From positions 124,001 to 188,000 of the forward strand of contig NZ_JBHULB010000007.1 of the NCBI RefSeq assembly GCF_042684265.1: a stretch of DNA of 64,000 nucleotides. Reading direction: 5' to 3'. Position 1 is the stretch's first letter. Each line of letters starts with the position of its first letter. Of this stretch, positions 25,606 to 35,290 are shown piece by piece. The DNA is from Croceitalea marina. Lineage in GTDB: Bacteria > Bacteroidota > Bacteroidia > Flavobacteriales > Flavobacteriaceae. A program made the translations under genes and the position numbers. The notes below the pieces were generated by a model. It did not search any database, was not told the DNA's origin, and saw nothing but the letters and a program-made list of their open reading frames with translations.

Positions 25606-28600
25606 ATGAAAAGCACACTATGTAAAAGCTATTTTACGATTAAAGTAGACCTGAAAATGAAGATAACCGCATTGTTATTATTGGTTGCCCTATTCCAACT
25701 TAGTGCCAAGAATGCGTATTCCCAAAAGGGGAAAATTTCAATGAATATGGAGGATGCCACCATTGAGTCCATATTTAATGAAATAGAAAGACAGACGGAT
25801 TTCAACATCCTGTACAAAAATTCCACCTTGGACACAAGCAGAAAAGTAACGGTAAAGGCGGATAAAGTCAAAATTGAAGATTTAATGGGCCTTATTTTAA
25901 AGGAAACAAATGTTTCTTTTGAAATAAGGAGAAAACTTATTGTTCTTCTGGAAAAGAAGATGGTTCCGAGAACGGAAATTAAGACATCATCCTTAGATCC
26001 TCCGAAGATAAAGCAGCAGGCAATGACGGTAACCGGAATGGTAACCGACCAGCAAAATGTGCCCTTGGGCGGGGTAAGTATAGTGATTAAGGGCACCACA
26101 AAAGGGGTTTCCACCAATTTTGACGGGCAATATGAAATTGAGGCTTCAGAAGGGGACATTCTTGTATTCTCTTACATCGGTTTCGCCAAACATGAGGTAC
26201 AAGTAGCACAAGAAACGGTCATCAACGTAGTCATGAAGGCTGATTTGATGGATCTTAACGAGGTAATCGTTACCGCAACCGGTGTACGCCGTAAAGTCGA
26301 GATGGGTAATTCCATCGCAAATCTCAACGTTGTAGACGACGTAAAACAGCGTCCGATCAGCAATGTTTCAGACTTGCTTCAGGGTCAGGCCACCGGTGTC
26401 CAAATTTCAAGTAGTGGAGGTTCTACGGGCATGGGCTCCCGTATTAGGGTCAGGGGTTCAAATAGTGCATCCCTTTCCAATGAACCGGTAATATATGTTG
26501 ACGGAATCCTCATCAACAACGAGGCCAATTCCATCTCGTTTGAAACGGGCGGGCAGTCACCTTCAAGGTTAAACGATATCAACCCGGAGGATATTGAATC
26601 TATCGAAATCATCAAGGGCCCTTCTGCAGCGACCTTGTACGGTTCAATTGCGGCGAACGGTGTAATTCGGATTACCACTAAAAAAGGGAAGCAAGGGGAA
26701 CCGCGATGGTCCGCTTTTATGGAGAGCGGTCTGGTAGAGGATGTGACGACTTATCCTAGAAATTATCAGGCACTGGATGCGCAAGGTAATCCTGGCTTCA
26801 ATTTTGAAGCGGCCGAGGGCACTTTTGTCCCCAGTACGGTCAATTCCTTTCAGCCCTTGAACGACCCGCGGACCTCGCCCTTTAGAACGGGACAGTCCTA
26901 TGGCGCCGGATTGAGCGTATCGGGAGGTTCGGAAGTGCTTACCTACTTCCTTTCAGGTAGTCTTACCGACGGTGAAGGTGTACTGCCGGTAAATAATATA
27001 AAAAGAACCAATTTCAGGGGAAATTTTGGGGCCAAAGTTACTGATGATTTAAAGATCAATTTAACTACGGGCTACACCAATAGCGATTTGGAATTGCCCT
27101 TGAACGACAATTTTGCCCTAGCGTTGATGAGCCAGGGCCTGAATGGAACTTCTTCGATAGATATAAATAGTGGTTGGGGCGAATTTACCCCGGATGAACT
27201 GTTCACGATCGATACCCGACAAAGAATCAATCGTTTTACTTCGGGTCTCGAAGCTATATGGCAACCCACCGAAAAACTGAATTTTAGGGCCTCCGGTGGA
27301 CTTGACTTTACCTCCCGTTGGGACAGCCAGTTTTTTCCAACGGGAGAAGCACCGGCTTTTCTCAATTATGACGAAGGTGCCCGATTTTCCAATAGGTTTA
27401 ACGACTTTGTTTATACCCTTGACATGGTAGGGTCTTACAAAACCGATTTATGGGAAGGTATAAATTCACGTACTTCCCTTGGGTTCCAGTATTTACAGAA
27501 TTTATCACAGGGTACATTTGCGACCGGGCTTCTGTTGGTTGCCGGTAGCAACTCCATTGCCGGGGCCGCTGTTACACAGAGTAATGAACAGACCATCGAA
27601 TCACGTACCGTTGGTGTCTTTTTGGAAGAACAGGTCGGTTTTAACGATAGACTGTTCGTAACCGGTGCAGTAAGGGCGGATCGCGGAAGTTCATTTGGTG
27701 CCTCGTTCAACTCTATTTTTTACCCCAAGGTGAGTGCCTCATGGCTAATTTCCGAGGAAGAATTCTTTAATAATTCCGATAAATATGGAATAAGTTCCTT
27801 ACGGCTCAGGGGGGCATGGGGCGCCTCCGGGGTCCAGCCCGGCACTAATGATGCCTTAAGATTTTTCAATCCTATCGCAGCTACCTTGGACGGGCAAAGT
27901 GTAACCGGGGTAACCATTGGAAGTGTCGGCAATACCGGTTTAAGTCCTGAGATATCCACAGAAGTTGAATTCGGGTTCGACGCCAAACTATTGTCCGATA
28001 AAATCGGTTTTGAAATGACCTATTTCAATAAACGTACCGAGGATGCCCTTATTTTCAGGCAACTACCCTTGTCATTGGGTGTGGGTGAAGGACGTTTTGA
28101 GAATTTGGGTTCCGTAAAAAACTCGGGTATCGAAATAGCAGTGAATACCAGAATCATCGAGACCGACAAGTTTTTCTTTGGACTGGATTTGGTCGGTTCT
28201 TTTATCGATAACGAGCTGATCGAACTGGGCGAGGGTATACAATCGGTCATATTTGGTCAGCAACGTCATGTTGAAGGCTTTCCCCTCGGTGGATATTGGG
28301 ACGAAACCTATACCTTTAGCGATGCCAATGGCGACGGTTTCATTGGGCAAGATGAAATACAGGTAGGGGAAATAGGGTATTTGGGCACCCCGTTTGCAAC
28401 CACCGATATTTCTTTTACCCCGACACTGAGCTTTTTCGAAAATCAATTTGTGGTCAGAGGGCTCTTAAACTATAGGGGCGGTCAAAAACTTTACAATAAC
28501 ACCGGTTCATGGAGAAACGGGAACAGTAATAACCGAGAACTGAACGACCCCAATGCCTCGCTTGAAGATCAGGCCAGGGCAGTGGCCTCAAAATTTTTGG

Positions 28601-28869
28601 GGACAAATGCAGGTTATATCGAAGATGCCTCTTTTTGGAGGCTTCGTGAAATCTCATTAACTTACAACGCACCGGGCACCTTTTCAAGCCAACTTGGTTT
28701 TGACCGTATAAGCGTTACACTTTCCGGACAGAATTTGGGCGTGTGGACGGATTACTCCGGACTGGATCCCGAAATTAGTTCTGAAGGACAGGCCAATTTC
28801 ACCACCGAAGAATTTCTCAGTCAGCCGCCTGTACGTTCTTGGAAAGCAAGACTGAACCTATCTTTTTAA
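25606..28869 (+). CDS. SusC/RagA TonB-linked transporter with STN domain (module 1)
   Basis: 1087 residues. The extended N-terminus is followed by a signal peptide (MKITALLLLVALFQL), an STN signalling domain (about 45-105, TIESIFNEIERQTDFNILYK), a CarboxypepD_reg domain (about 140-205, GTTKGVSTNFDGQYEIEASE), a plug with the SusC motif YVDGILINNEA and GPSAATLYGSIAANGVI, and a barrel ending in KARLNLSF. The STN domain is what couples such transporters to FecR and an ECF sigma factor. It imports the substrate captured by the SusD lipoprotein encoded 17 bp downstream. The substrate is unknown; no glycosidase or peptidase gene accompanies this module. Confidence 0.93.
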   Translation: MKSTLCKSYFTIKVDLKMKITALLLLVALFQLSAKNAYSQKGKISMNMEDATIESIFNEIERQTDFNILYKNSTLDTSRKVTVKADKVKIEDLMGLILKETNVSFEIRRKLIVLLEKKMVPRTEIKTSSLDPPKIKQQAMTVTGMVTDQQNVPLGGVSIVIKGTTKGVSTNFDGQYEIEASEGDILVFSYIGFAKHEVQVAQETVINVVMKADLMDLNEVIVTATGVRRKVEMGNSIANLNVVDDVKQRPISNVSDLLQGQATGVQISSSGGSTGMGSRIRVRGSNSASLSNEPVIYVDGILINNEANSISFETGGQSPSRLNDINPEDIESIEIIKGPSAATLYGSIAANGVIRITTKKGKQGEPRWSAFMESGLVEDVTTYPRNYQALDAQGNPGFNFEAAEGTFVPSTVNSFQPLNDPRTSPFRTGQSYGAGLSVSGGSEVLTYFLSGSLTDGEGVLPVNNIKRTNFRGNFGAKVTDDLKINLTTGYTNSDLELPLNDNFALALMSQGLNGTSSIDINSGWGEFTPDELFTIDTRQRINRFTSGLEAIWQPTEKLNFRASGGLDFTSRWDSQFFPTGEAPAFLNYDEGARFSNRFNDFVYTLDMVGSYKTDLWEGINSRTSLGFQYLQNLSQGTFATGLLLVAGSNSIAGAAVTQSNEQTIESRTVGVFLEEQVGFNDRLFVTGAVRADRGSSFGASFNSIFYPKVSASWLISEEEFFNNSDKYGISSLRLRGAWGASGVQPGTNDALRFFNPIAATLDGQSVTGVTIGSVGNTGLSPEISTEVEFGFDAKLLSDKIGFEMTYFNKRTEDALIFRQLPLSLGVGEGRFENLGSVKNSGIEIAVNTRIIETDKFFFGLDLVGSFIDNELIELGEGIQSVIFGQQRHVEGFPLGGYWDETYTFSDANGDGFIGQDEIQVGEIGYLGTPFATTDISFTPTLSFFENQFVVRGLLNYRGGQKLYNNTGSWRNGNSNNRELNDPNASLEDQARAVASKFLGTNAGYIEDASFWRLREISLTYNAPGTFSSQLGFDRISVTLSGQNLGVWTDYSGLDPEISSEGQANFTTEEFLSQPPVRSWKARLNLSF

Positions 28870-28886
28870 CATAAAAATCTAAGAAA

Positions 28887-30224
28887 ATGAAAAAGTCAAT
28901 TAATGCAGAAAAAAACTATTCCAAACTTCTTTTCAACGTCATTGTCTTGATGGTACTTACCTCGTTAGGTATGTCATGCGATTCCGTGGTAGAAGTCACA
29001 GATCCTGATATCGTTACCCCGGAATCATTAAATAGTGAGGCCGGTATACAAACCCTTCGCGCGGGCTCTTTGGGGGATCTAGCGGTGGCCATGAGCGGTT
29101 CCGCTGCGGGCCACGGCGCCACTACGGGCCTAATTATTATGAGTGGCCTTATGGCTGATGAGTATACCTATTCGGGAACCTTTCCCACCAGGCGTGAGGC
29201 AGACACCCGTAATCTTCAAGATATCAACAGTGACGTAAATACAATTTATGGCAACCTGCATAGATCGCGAACGGGTGCCGAAACTACGGTTGACCTTCTT
29301 GCCGATTTCGGTGGAAACCCAGAAATTGAAAGCGAGATGCAAAGCGTTACTGGCTATGCCTATGTCATGTTCGCGGAAACCTTTTGCGGGGGGGTCCCGT
29401 TCAGCAAGGCCCCGGCCGATGGTGGGGAATTGATCTATGGGGAGCCTTTGACGACCGAGGAAATGTTTAACACGGCAATTAGCTGGTTCGATCAGGCGGC
29501 TGCCAATGCCGGTAGCAATGCCAACTTGGCGAACTTGGCCCGTGTAGGTAAAGCACGCTCCCTTTTGGGCTTGGGCCAAATTGAGAACGCCGCCGCCGAA
29601 GTGGCCGGCATCCCCACCGATTTTGTGTACAACATAGAGCAATCCGACAATAGTTTTAGGCAAGAAAACGGTATTTACATCATGAGCACCGTTCGCCGTC
29701 AGTTTTCCATCGCCGACGGAAAGGGGGGGAACGGCTTAATGTTCCGCTCTTCCATGGATCCCAGGACGCCTTGGGACGGCGGTACGGAATTTGGGCAGGA
29801 TGATATCACCCTGTATTACAATCAGCTCAAATATGATTCTTCCAATGTGCCCGTAGTCCTGGCTTCTGGAACAGAGGCAAGATTGATCGAGGCCGAGGCA
29901 GCCGCCAATGCGGATGATGCTGCCACCGTGGAGGACATACATAATGCACTTAGGGCTACTATAGGTCTGTCAGATTTAGACCTCTCAGGAATTAGCGGTG
30001 ACGACCTATTGCTGGCCCATTTTTCTGAGCGTGCCTTTTGGCTCTTCAGTACCGGTCATCGCCTGGGCGACCTTAGAAGACTTGTGGACGTTTATGGCAT
30101 GATGCCCTCCAATGTATTTCCGTGGGGGCCGTATTTCAAGGGAGGGGAATATAGTTCCACCCTTAAATTTCTCGTTCCACAGTCAGAATCGAACAACCCT
30201 AATTATCTAGGGTGTTTAGATTAA
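28887..30224 (+). CDS. SusD/RagB-family substrate-binding lipoprotein (module 1)
   Basis: 445 residues. The lipobox is LGMSC (Cys about residue 31). The body is alpha-helical with TPR-like stretches (LARVGKARSLLGLGQIENAA), and the end (RAFWLFSTGHRLGDLRRLVD, then FLVPQSESNNPN) is the typical SusD C-terminus. It is surface-exposed and caps the SusC transporter. The protein is short for the family, with an Ala/Gly-rich N-terminal third. The gene is followed by a strong terminator, so module 1 ends here. Confidence 0.88.
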   Translation: MKKSINAEKNYSKLLFNVIVLMVLTSLGMSCDSVVEVTDPDIVTPESLNSEAGIQTLRAGSLGDLAVAMSGSAAGHGATTGLIIMSGLMADEYTYSGTFPTRREADTRNLQDINSDVNTIYGNLHRSRTGAETTVDLLADFGGNPEIESEMQSVTGYAYVMFAETFCGGVPFSKAPADGGELIYGEPLTTEEMFNTAISWFDQAAANAGSNANLANLARVGKARSLLGLGQIENAAAEVAGIPTDFVYNIEQSDNSFRQENGIYIMSTVRRQFSIADGKGGNGLMFRSSMDPRTPWDGGTEFGQDDITLYYNQLKYDSSNVPVVLASGTEARLIEAEAAANADDAATVEDIHNALRATIGLSDLDLSGISGDDLLLAHFSERAFWLFSTGHRLGDLRRLVDVYGMMPSNVFPWGPYFKGGEYSSTLKFLVPQSESNNPNYLGCLD

Positions 30225-30248
30225 ATTGATCACCAAAATAATAGAGGG

Positions 30249-30275
30249 AAAAGAGGCTGCTATAAAGCCTCTTTT
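30249..30275 (+). terminator. Intrinsic terminator after SusD (module 1)
   Basis: A perfect 10-bp stem AAAAGAGGCT/AGCCTCTTTT with a 7-base loop is followed by a T-rich run (CTTTTTAT). It starts 24 bp after the susD stop. Confidence 0.85.
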
Positions 30276-30525
30276 CTTTTTATGACTATCGGATTTGTTA
30301 CATAGCTTTTTTTGTAGTCGGCACGTCGATCAAGTTATCCTCTTTTTTTCCGGATCATACGATTTACGACTAAATTTAGGCCTACACACCCCTTGATCCC
30401 CTCTTTTTAGAAGGGATACGATTTCTTCCCTCCTAGAAAGGAGGGATAGAGGGAGGTGTTTTTTTTACAAAACTTAAAAGTTGACTTCATGTGCAAACTA
30501 TCCGATAGTCATATTTCTTTTTATG
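30273..30525. mobile_element. Possible MITE-like element with inverted repeats
   Basis: A perfect 13-bp inverted repeat, ATGACTATCGGAT (30282-30294) and ATCCGATAGTCAT (30500-30512), bounds about 230 bp without a gene. A 12-base direct repeat TTTCTTTTTATG lies at the outer edges (30273-30284 and 30514-30525), as expected for a target-site duplication, though the left copy overlaps the inverted repeat by 3 bases and both copies are T-rich. The inside holds several C/T-rich and G/A-rich hairpins, for example CCCTCCT/AGGAGGG near 30434-30451. No transposase is encoded. It could also be a non-mobile structured spacer. Confidence 0.4.
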
Positions 30526-30570
30526 TTTGTAAAATACCACAATGAACTGATTTAAACTTTTTACATTTAA

Positions 30571-30672
30571 GTAAACTACCTCCGGGCAAGCCCACGAGGC
30601 ATTTAAAGAAAAAACATTTTGATTTCGAGGCAAGTCTCAGAGCATTCAAATCTCGATTATCGAGTGAAAATT
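30571..30672 (+). repeat. Dispersed ~100-bp repeat, copy A
   Basis: It aligns over its whole length with 56343-56440. Shared blocks are GTAAACTAC, GGCAAGCCCACG, GGCATT, TTCGAGGCAAG and AAATCTCGATTATCGAG. It contains three short hairpins, among them CCTC...GGGCAAGCCC...GAGG and the palindrome CTCGATTATCGAG. Both copies lie in intergenic gaps in the same orientation, here ending 12 bp before the membrane/spermidine-synthase gene. Confidence 0.75.
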
Positions 30673-30683
30673 AGCCATTTTTT

Positions 30684-33224
30684 ATGAAGGATAAGTTTAT
30701 GTCTCCACAATTTGAACGTTCGGGAAACTTCACTTTTTTATATGCTTTATTTTTTCTGTCCGGTACCGCCGGCCTAATTTTCCAGGTGGTCTGGATGTAC
30801 CGTTTAGGGCTGGTATTCGGAAACGCCGCGTACGCAACCGCGGCAACACTCTCCGTTTTTTTTCTTGGGCTCGCAATTGGGGGAAGGTTTTTTGGCAATG
30901 TCGGCGCTCGTTTGAAGAGACCGTTCCGTGTATATGGGCTTATGGAGCTGGGCATTGCGCTAACTGCCTTGTTGATAATACCAAGTCTTGATCTATATGA
31001 AATGTACTATGCCGAGGTCGTATCCTTTTTGGGCGGTTCAAAAAGTGCGCTTTTACTGGCGAAATTCTTTTTTGGCGCTTTATTGCTTTTGCCTCCAACG
31101 TTCCTTATGGGAGGTACTTTTCCCATATTGGCACAGTATATCGGTAAAGATCGCAGGTACCTCGAAAGGCGCGGAACCATTCTATATGCGGTGAATACAT
31201 TGGGAGCAGCACTTGGAGCCTTTTTTACGGGGTTTTATCTGATCAGGGAATATGGGGTAAGTTCAACCTATGGCCTTGCATTGATACTGGCAGCTTCCGT
31301 AGGTGTTCTTGCCATTGTTCTTGATAAATTCCTTGTGTCTTATTCCGTTGCGCCCACGATGGCCGAGGTAAAGCCAAAACCCAAAAAGAATACCGAACGT
31401 TCGGCCAAGTTAAGTTATACCCAGTTTGCCGTGGTGGCTTTTTTTTCAGGAGTATTGGCACTATCGGCCGAAACCTTGTGGACCAGGATGTTCGCTCAAG
31501 TACTACAAAATTCGGTGTATTCGTTCTCCGCAATTTTGGTGGTATTTCTTTTGGCTTTGGCATTGGGTGGGTTCGTCGCACATCTGCTTGTTAGGTCAAG
31601 GATGCCCTCAAAAAGTGCCTTGGCCATACTCCTCTCCGTATCGGCCATTTTAATAGGGGTTTCCCCGAATGTTTTCAATATCGCGACAAGCGGCCTTGGG
31701 TATCTGGCAATGGGCGCATCTTGGTACGCCTATGTATGGGCCGTTTTTAAATTGGCCTTTTTGGTGGTCTTACCGCCAACGGTTGTTCTGGGCGCAGTGT
31801 TTCCATTCTTGCTCAAAGTAGCTCCCATGACAGATAAGCCGTCAGGGCAGCTCGTGGGCAGGTTGGTACTTTTCAATTCCATGGGTAGCTTCGTTGGCCC
31901 CGTACTATCAGGTTTCGTTCTGCTCGACACTTTAGGCCTTTGGGGCGGTATAAAAATCGTTGCCGTTTCGTACGGAATCTTGGCCGTTATGGCCTCCCTA
32001 TCGTTTTATGGGCGAAAGAAAATTGGTTGGGCCTTAATGCCCATTGCCGTAATTATGGGGATCCTTGTTCTGAAAGATCCACCCATAGTGCGCTTGGACG
32101 CTGATGAAACTTTATTGGATTCCTGGCAATCGAGCGATGGTGTAGTTTCCATTGTGCAAGTACCAAAGAATATTCAGATGCGCTTGGATAACTTTTATGT
32201 GCTCGGGGATTCCGGCTCCCTGTTGGTCGAACAAATGCAGGCCCACATTCCGTTACTTATCCATCCAGCACCAAAAAAAGTAGTTTTCTTGGGCATGGGA
32301 ACCGGTATTACTGCGGGGGCGGCACTCCACCATAATGTAGAAAAGGTAGTCGCGGTAGAGTTGGTATCCAACGTAATTCCGGCCGCACAGCGCTATTTTG
32401 CCCCTTGGGCCAACGGACTTTTCAATGACGAACGCGTAAGCATTGTTGCCGATGATGCCCGAAACTATCTTTTGGGCACGCACGAGCAATTCGATGTTAT
32501 TGTTGGTGATCTTTTTACCCCTTGGCACGCGGGTACCGGAAGCCTTTACACCCTTGAACATTTTAAAGAGGCGAAAAAGCGGTTATCTTCCGGTGGGATT
32601 TTTGCACAATGGTTGCCAATGTACCAGCTTACTTCCGAAAACTTCGATATCATTGCCGCCACGTTCGCTTCGGTTTTTCCCCAAGTGACCCTATGGAGGG
32701 CCGATTTTTCAGGAACACGGGCAAGTATCGTGCTAATTGGCCAAGAGAAAGGTACGCCGCTAGACGAAAATACGCTTAGGCAAAATAGTGCCCATATCGT
32801 TCGTGGGCAAGGCAGTTCGACCAAAGACGATCATATGGCAGGCCTGTTCTATTTAGGCAACCTCGATGCCGTTCGAAACCGTTTATCGGGAATTCGCCCC
32901 AACACCGACGACAAAAGATCGGTCGAATTCGAAGCCCCCATTTTATCGCAACAAGCCAATGCGGGGCGGGCCAAGTATGTTACAGGAACAGAATTGGAAA
33001 ACTTTCTCAAAGAACTGGCCGGTAACCTCCCCCCAGAAGAGGATCCCTACCTCTCGGACCTGCCACCGGACGAAATCCGGTACGTAAAAGTAGGTTCGCT
33101 CTATCAGCGTTATATTCGGCTTATGAATGCGGGGAAAGACAAAGAAGCAAAAATAGTACTTGAACGGATACAGCTTCTGGCGCCCGACTTCTTGAAAAAG
33201 GAAACCGGATCCCTTGACGATTGA
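30684..33224 (+). CDS. Fused membrane protein/spermidine synthase-like methyltransferase fold
   Basis: 846 residues. Residues 1-470 contain about 12-14 membrane spans in two blocks separated by a Lys-rich loop (about 228-240, KPKPKKNTER). Residues about 490-720 form a spermidine-synthase-like Rossmann domain with VVFLGMGTGITAG, VVAVELVSNVI and DDARNYLLG. A Pro/Glu-rich tail follows. Such fusions are widespread, but their substrate is unproven and polyamine synthesis is not certain because the aminopropyl-donor site cannot be checked by eye. The first ATG is used; an alternative is six codons in. It is a single gene directly after repeat copy A, and a sigma gene converges on its 3' end. Confidence 0.85.
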   Translation: MKDKFMSPQFERSGNFTFLYALFFLSGTAGLIFQVVWMYRLGLVFGNAAYATAATLSVFFLGLAIGGRFFGNVGARLKRPFRVYGLMELGIALTALLIIPSLDLYEMYYAEVVSFLGGSKSALLLAKFFFGALLLLPPTFLMGGTFPILAQYIGKDRRYLERRGTILYAVNTLGAALGAFFTGFYLIREYGVSSTYGLALILAASVGVLAIVLDKFLVSYSVAPTMAEVKPKPKKNTERSAKLSYTQFAVVAFFSGVLALSAETLWTRMFAQVLQNSVYSFSAILVVFLLALALGGFVAHLLVRSRMPSKSALAILLSVSAILIGVSPNVFNIATSGLGYLAMGASWYAYVWAVFKLAFLVVLPPTVVLGAVFPFLLKVAPMTDKPSGQLVGRLVLFNSMGSFVGPVLSGFVLLDTLGLWGGIKIVAVSYGILAVMASLSFYGRKKIGWALMPIAVIMGILVLKDPPIVRLDADETLLDSWQSSDGVVSIVQVPKNIQMRLDNFYVLGDSGSLLVEQMQAHIPLLIHPAPKKVVFLGMGTGITAGAALHHNVEKVVAVELVSNVIPAAQRYFAPWANGLFNDERVSIVADDARNYLLGTHEQFDVIVGDLFTPWHAGTGSLYTLEHFKEAKKRLSSGGIFAQWLPMYQLTSENFDIIAATFASVFPQVTLWRADFSGTRASIVLIGQEKGTPLDENTLRQNSAHIVRGQGSSTKDDHMAGLFYLGNLDAVRNRLSGIRPNTDDKRSVEFEAPILSQQANAGRAKYVTGTELENFLKELAGNLPPEEDPYLSDLPPDEIRYVKVGSLYQRYIRLMNAGKDKEAKIVLERIQLLAPDFLKKETGSLDD

Positions 33225-33289
33225 GCTTATGGTATGTTCTTGCCACTTTGAAATCAAGGGATTCGAAAACTAGGTCCCAAAAAGGCATG

Positions 33290-33886
33290 TTAAAAAGGTC
33301 TAATAAAAAGCAACAGTAGATTGGTTTTTTTCAACCCTTTCCTGATTACCTTAAAAGCCTTGGAGATATGACCTTCAACGGTCTTTTTTGAAACGTTCAA
33401 ATATTGGGAGATTTCTTGGTTGGTCAATCCATCTCTTTTACTTAAAAGAAAGACCTCTCTACATTTTTTGGGAAGCAGCTCTATTGCTATGTTTACTTTT
33501 TCCAATTTCTTTACAAGATCTTGGTCTTCTAGCTGAATAAAGGTATGTACGGTTTCCAATGAGATCCGATCCAAAAAATCGATTTCCTTTTTCTTTTTTC
33601 GATAGTAATCCACAAATTCATTGTGAATAGACCTGTACAGAAAACTTTTCAACGAAGTTTCTATAAATAGCTTTCCTTTCTTTGACCATAGCCTAAGAAA
33701 TACTTCTTGAACTATATCCTCTGCCACCGCCCTTTCATTAACAAGACCGAGTGCGTACACGTAAAGAATGTCATAAAATTGCTCGACCACAATTTGAAAG
33801 GCCTGCAGGTTTCCCCTATTAAGGTTCTCGATCAAGTCCTTCTCGCTATCAAATTCCAAATTCATCGGCACAACTAATTTTAACAT
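33290..33886 (-). CDS. ECF RNA polymerase sigma factor (module 2)
   Basis: 198 residues. Region 2 includes VAEDIVQEVFLRLWSKKGKL (about 63-82) and region 4 includes SKRDGLTNQEISQYLNVSKKT (about 147-167). It is a clear paralogue of the 23644-24234 factor. It is divergent from its fecR with about 100 bp between the two starts. I infer that it drives the second fecR-susC-susD module and possibly the catabolic genes behind it. Confidence 0.9.
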   Translation of the reverse strand: MLKLVVPMNLEFDSEKDLIENLNRGNLQAFQIVVEQFYDILYVYALGLVNERAVAEDIVQEVFLRLWSKKGKLFIETSLKSFLYRSIHNEFVDYYRKKKKEIDFLDRISLETVHTFIQLEDQDLVKKLEKVNIAIELLPKKCREVFLLSKRDGLTNQEISQYLNVSKKTVEGHISKAFKVIRKGLKKTNLLLLFIRPF

Positions 33887-33987
33887 ACAATATCATAAAT
33901 TTTTATTTAAAGGGGCAAGGGTAGTGGCATATTCGTTCGTCATACTAATAATAAGCAACATTTTTGCTCAAGAATTAATTTCGCAAA

Positions 33988-35151
33988 ATGATAGATAAAG
34001 AGGTCGAATTATTGATTTTTAAATACCTGGACAAAACGGCCGATGACAATGATCTTCGTGTTCTGGGCAATTGGGTAGAAGCGAACGAAGATAAGTTTGC
34101 TGAATACATTCGTTTGAACACCTTGATCAAAGGGTCCGTTGCAACGGAAAATATCAAAAAGGCTCGGAATGCCCTTTTGGCAAAAGTTAAGACCAGAAGA
34201 AGAGTAAAAAATCGGATAGCCCCGTTCTATAAGTATGCCGCATTGTTTATAGGGATCGTTGGGTTGCTCTTTTTCTATAAAAATTACACTTCTGAAAATA
34301 TTATGGAAGGCACCGGCGTTTCGAATGTTTCAGATGAAAACATTATACTTAAACTGGGAGATGGTACTGTTGAAGTTATTTCCGATAAAAATAAAAAAGA
34401 GAAACAGATTATTAATACAAATGGTGAGGTAACAGTTGTACAAAAAGGGAATAGCCTACTTTATTCGAGCGGGAACACGAGCGGTAATGTCATTTATAAC
34501 GAATTACAAGTACCCTATGGAAAAATATTCGAGCTGGTACTATCGGATAAAACAAGGGTTCACCTAAACGCCGGTAGTTCGCTGAGATATCCGGTCAGAT
34601 TTAAAGAAAGCGGCCAAAGGCAAGTATTCTTGAAGGGAGAAGCTTATTTTTCGGTAACAGAAAATAGTGAAAACCCCTTTGTTGTAAATGCGGATCAGGT
34701 AGACATTGAGGTGTTGGGTACAGAGTTCAATGTTTCCTTTTATCCTGAAGATCCTGAGGTAAGAACGGTTTTGGTGGAAGGTGCAGTGAAGGTATTCCGA
34801 TCGAACCTTGAACAATCCTCGACTTTGCTGAATCCAGGACACATGGCCGCATTTAATAGGAAAAACGGCTCACTGGATATCACCAGGGTAGATACCTCAC
34901 TCTACACCGCTTGGAAAGACGGTATTCTACTTTTTAGGAACACCCCTTTTTCCAGCATCAAAAAGAAGCTTGAACGCCATTTTAACATCTCCATAGTGAA
35001 TAACTACAAATTTTTGGACAATCAAATATATACGGCCTCATTTTATAAAGAAGAAGATGTAAAACAAATTTTAGAGGTTTTTAAGGAAGATACTCCGTTC
35101 GAGTACCGCACGGAAGACAAAACAATAACCCTTACCCGACCGATTCGTTAA
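33988..35151 (+). CDS. FecR-family anti-sigma regulator (module 2)
   Basis: 387 residues with the family layout: a cytoplasmic part, a span near 82-100 (YAALFIGIVGLLFFY), a FecR domain (YGKIFELVLSDKTRVHLNAG, FLKGEAYFSVTENSENPF) and a DUF4974 end (FSSIKKKLERHFNISIVN). It transmits outer-membrane receptor occupancy to the divergent sigma factor. The susC gene with an STN domain follows after 139 bp, which contain a stem-loop. Confidence 0.92.
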   Translation: MIDKEVELLIFKYLDKTADDNDLRVLGNWVEANEDKFAEYIRLNTLIKGSVATENIKKARNALLAKVKTRRRVKNRIAPFYKYAALFIGIVGLLFFYKNYTSENIMEGTGVSNVSDENIILKLGDGTVEVISDKNKKEKQIINTNGEVTVVQKGNSLLYSSGNTSGNVIYNELQVPYGKIFELVLSDKTRVHLNAGSSLRYPVRFKESGQRQVFLKGEAYFSVTENSENPFVVNADQVDIEVLGTEFNVSFYPEDPEVRTVLVEGAVKVFRSNLEQSSTLLNPGHMAAFNRKNGSLDITRVDTSLYTAWKDGILLFRNTPFSSIKKKLERHFNISIVNNYKFLDNQIYTASFYKEEDVKQILEVFKEDTPFEYRTEDKTITLTRPIR

Positions 35152-35212
35152 TAAATACCAGAAGAGCCTATGGGATAGAAAAACAATGACTTCAATAAAT
35201 CATGAATAAAAA

Positions 35213-35240
35213 ATCGGAAAATGCGCCAACATTTCCCGAT
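35213..35240 (+). promoter_or_regulatory. Leader stem-loop ahead of the second susC
   Basis: An 11-bp stem with one mismatch (ATCGGAAAATG with CATTTCCCGAT) closes the six-base loop CGCCAA. It corresponds in position and loop frame (TG-6 bases-CA) to 25525-25554. The stem sequences differ between the two copies but remain paired. Confidence 0.55.
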
Positions 35241-35290
35241 AGTAGCATGATTTAAAAAAGAATTTAAACCACTAAAAACTATTTAAAAGT

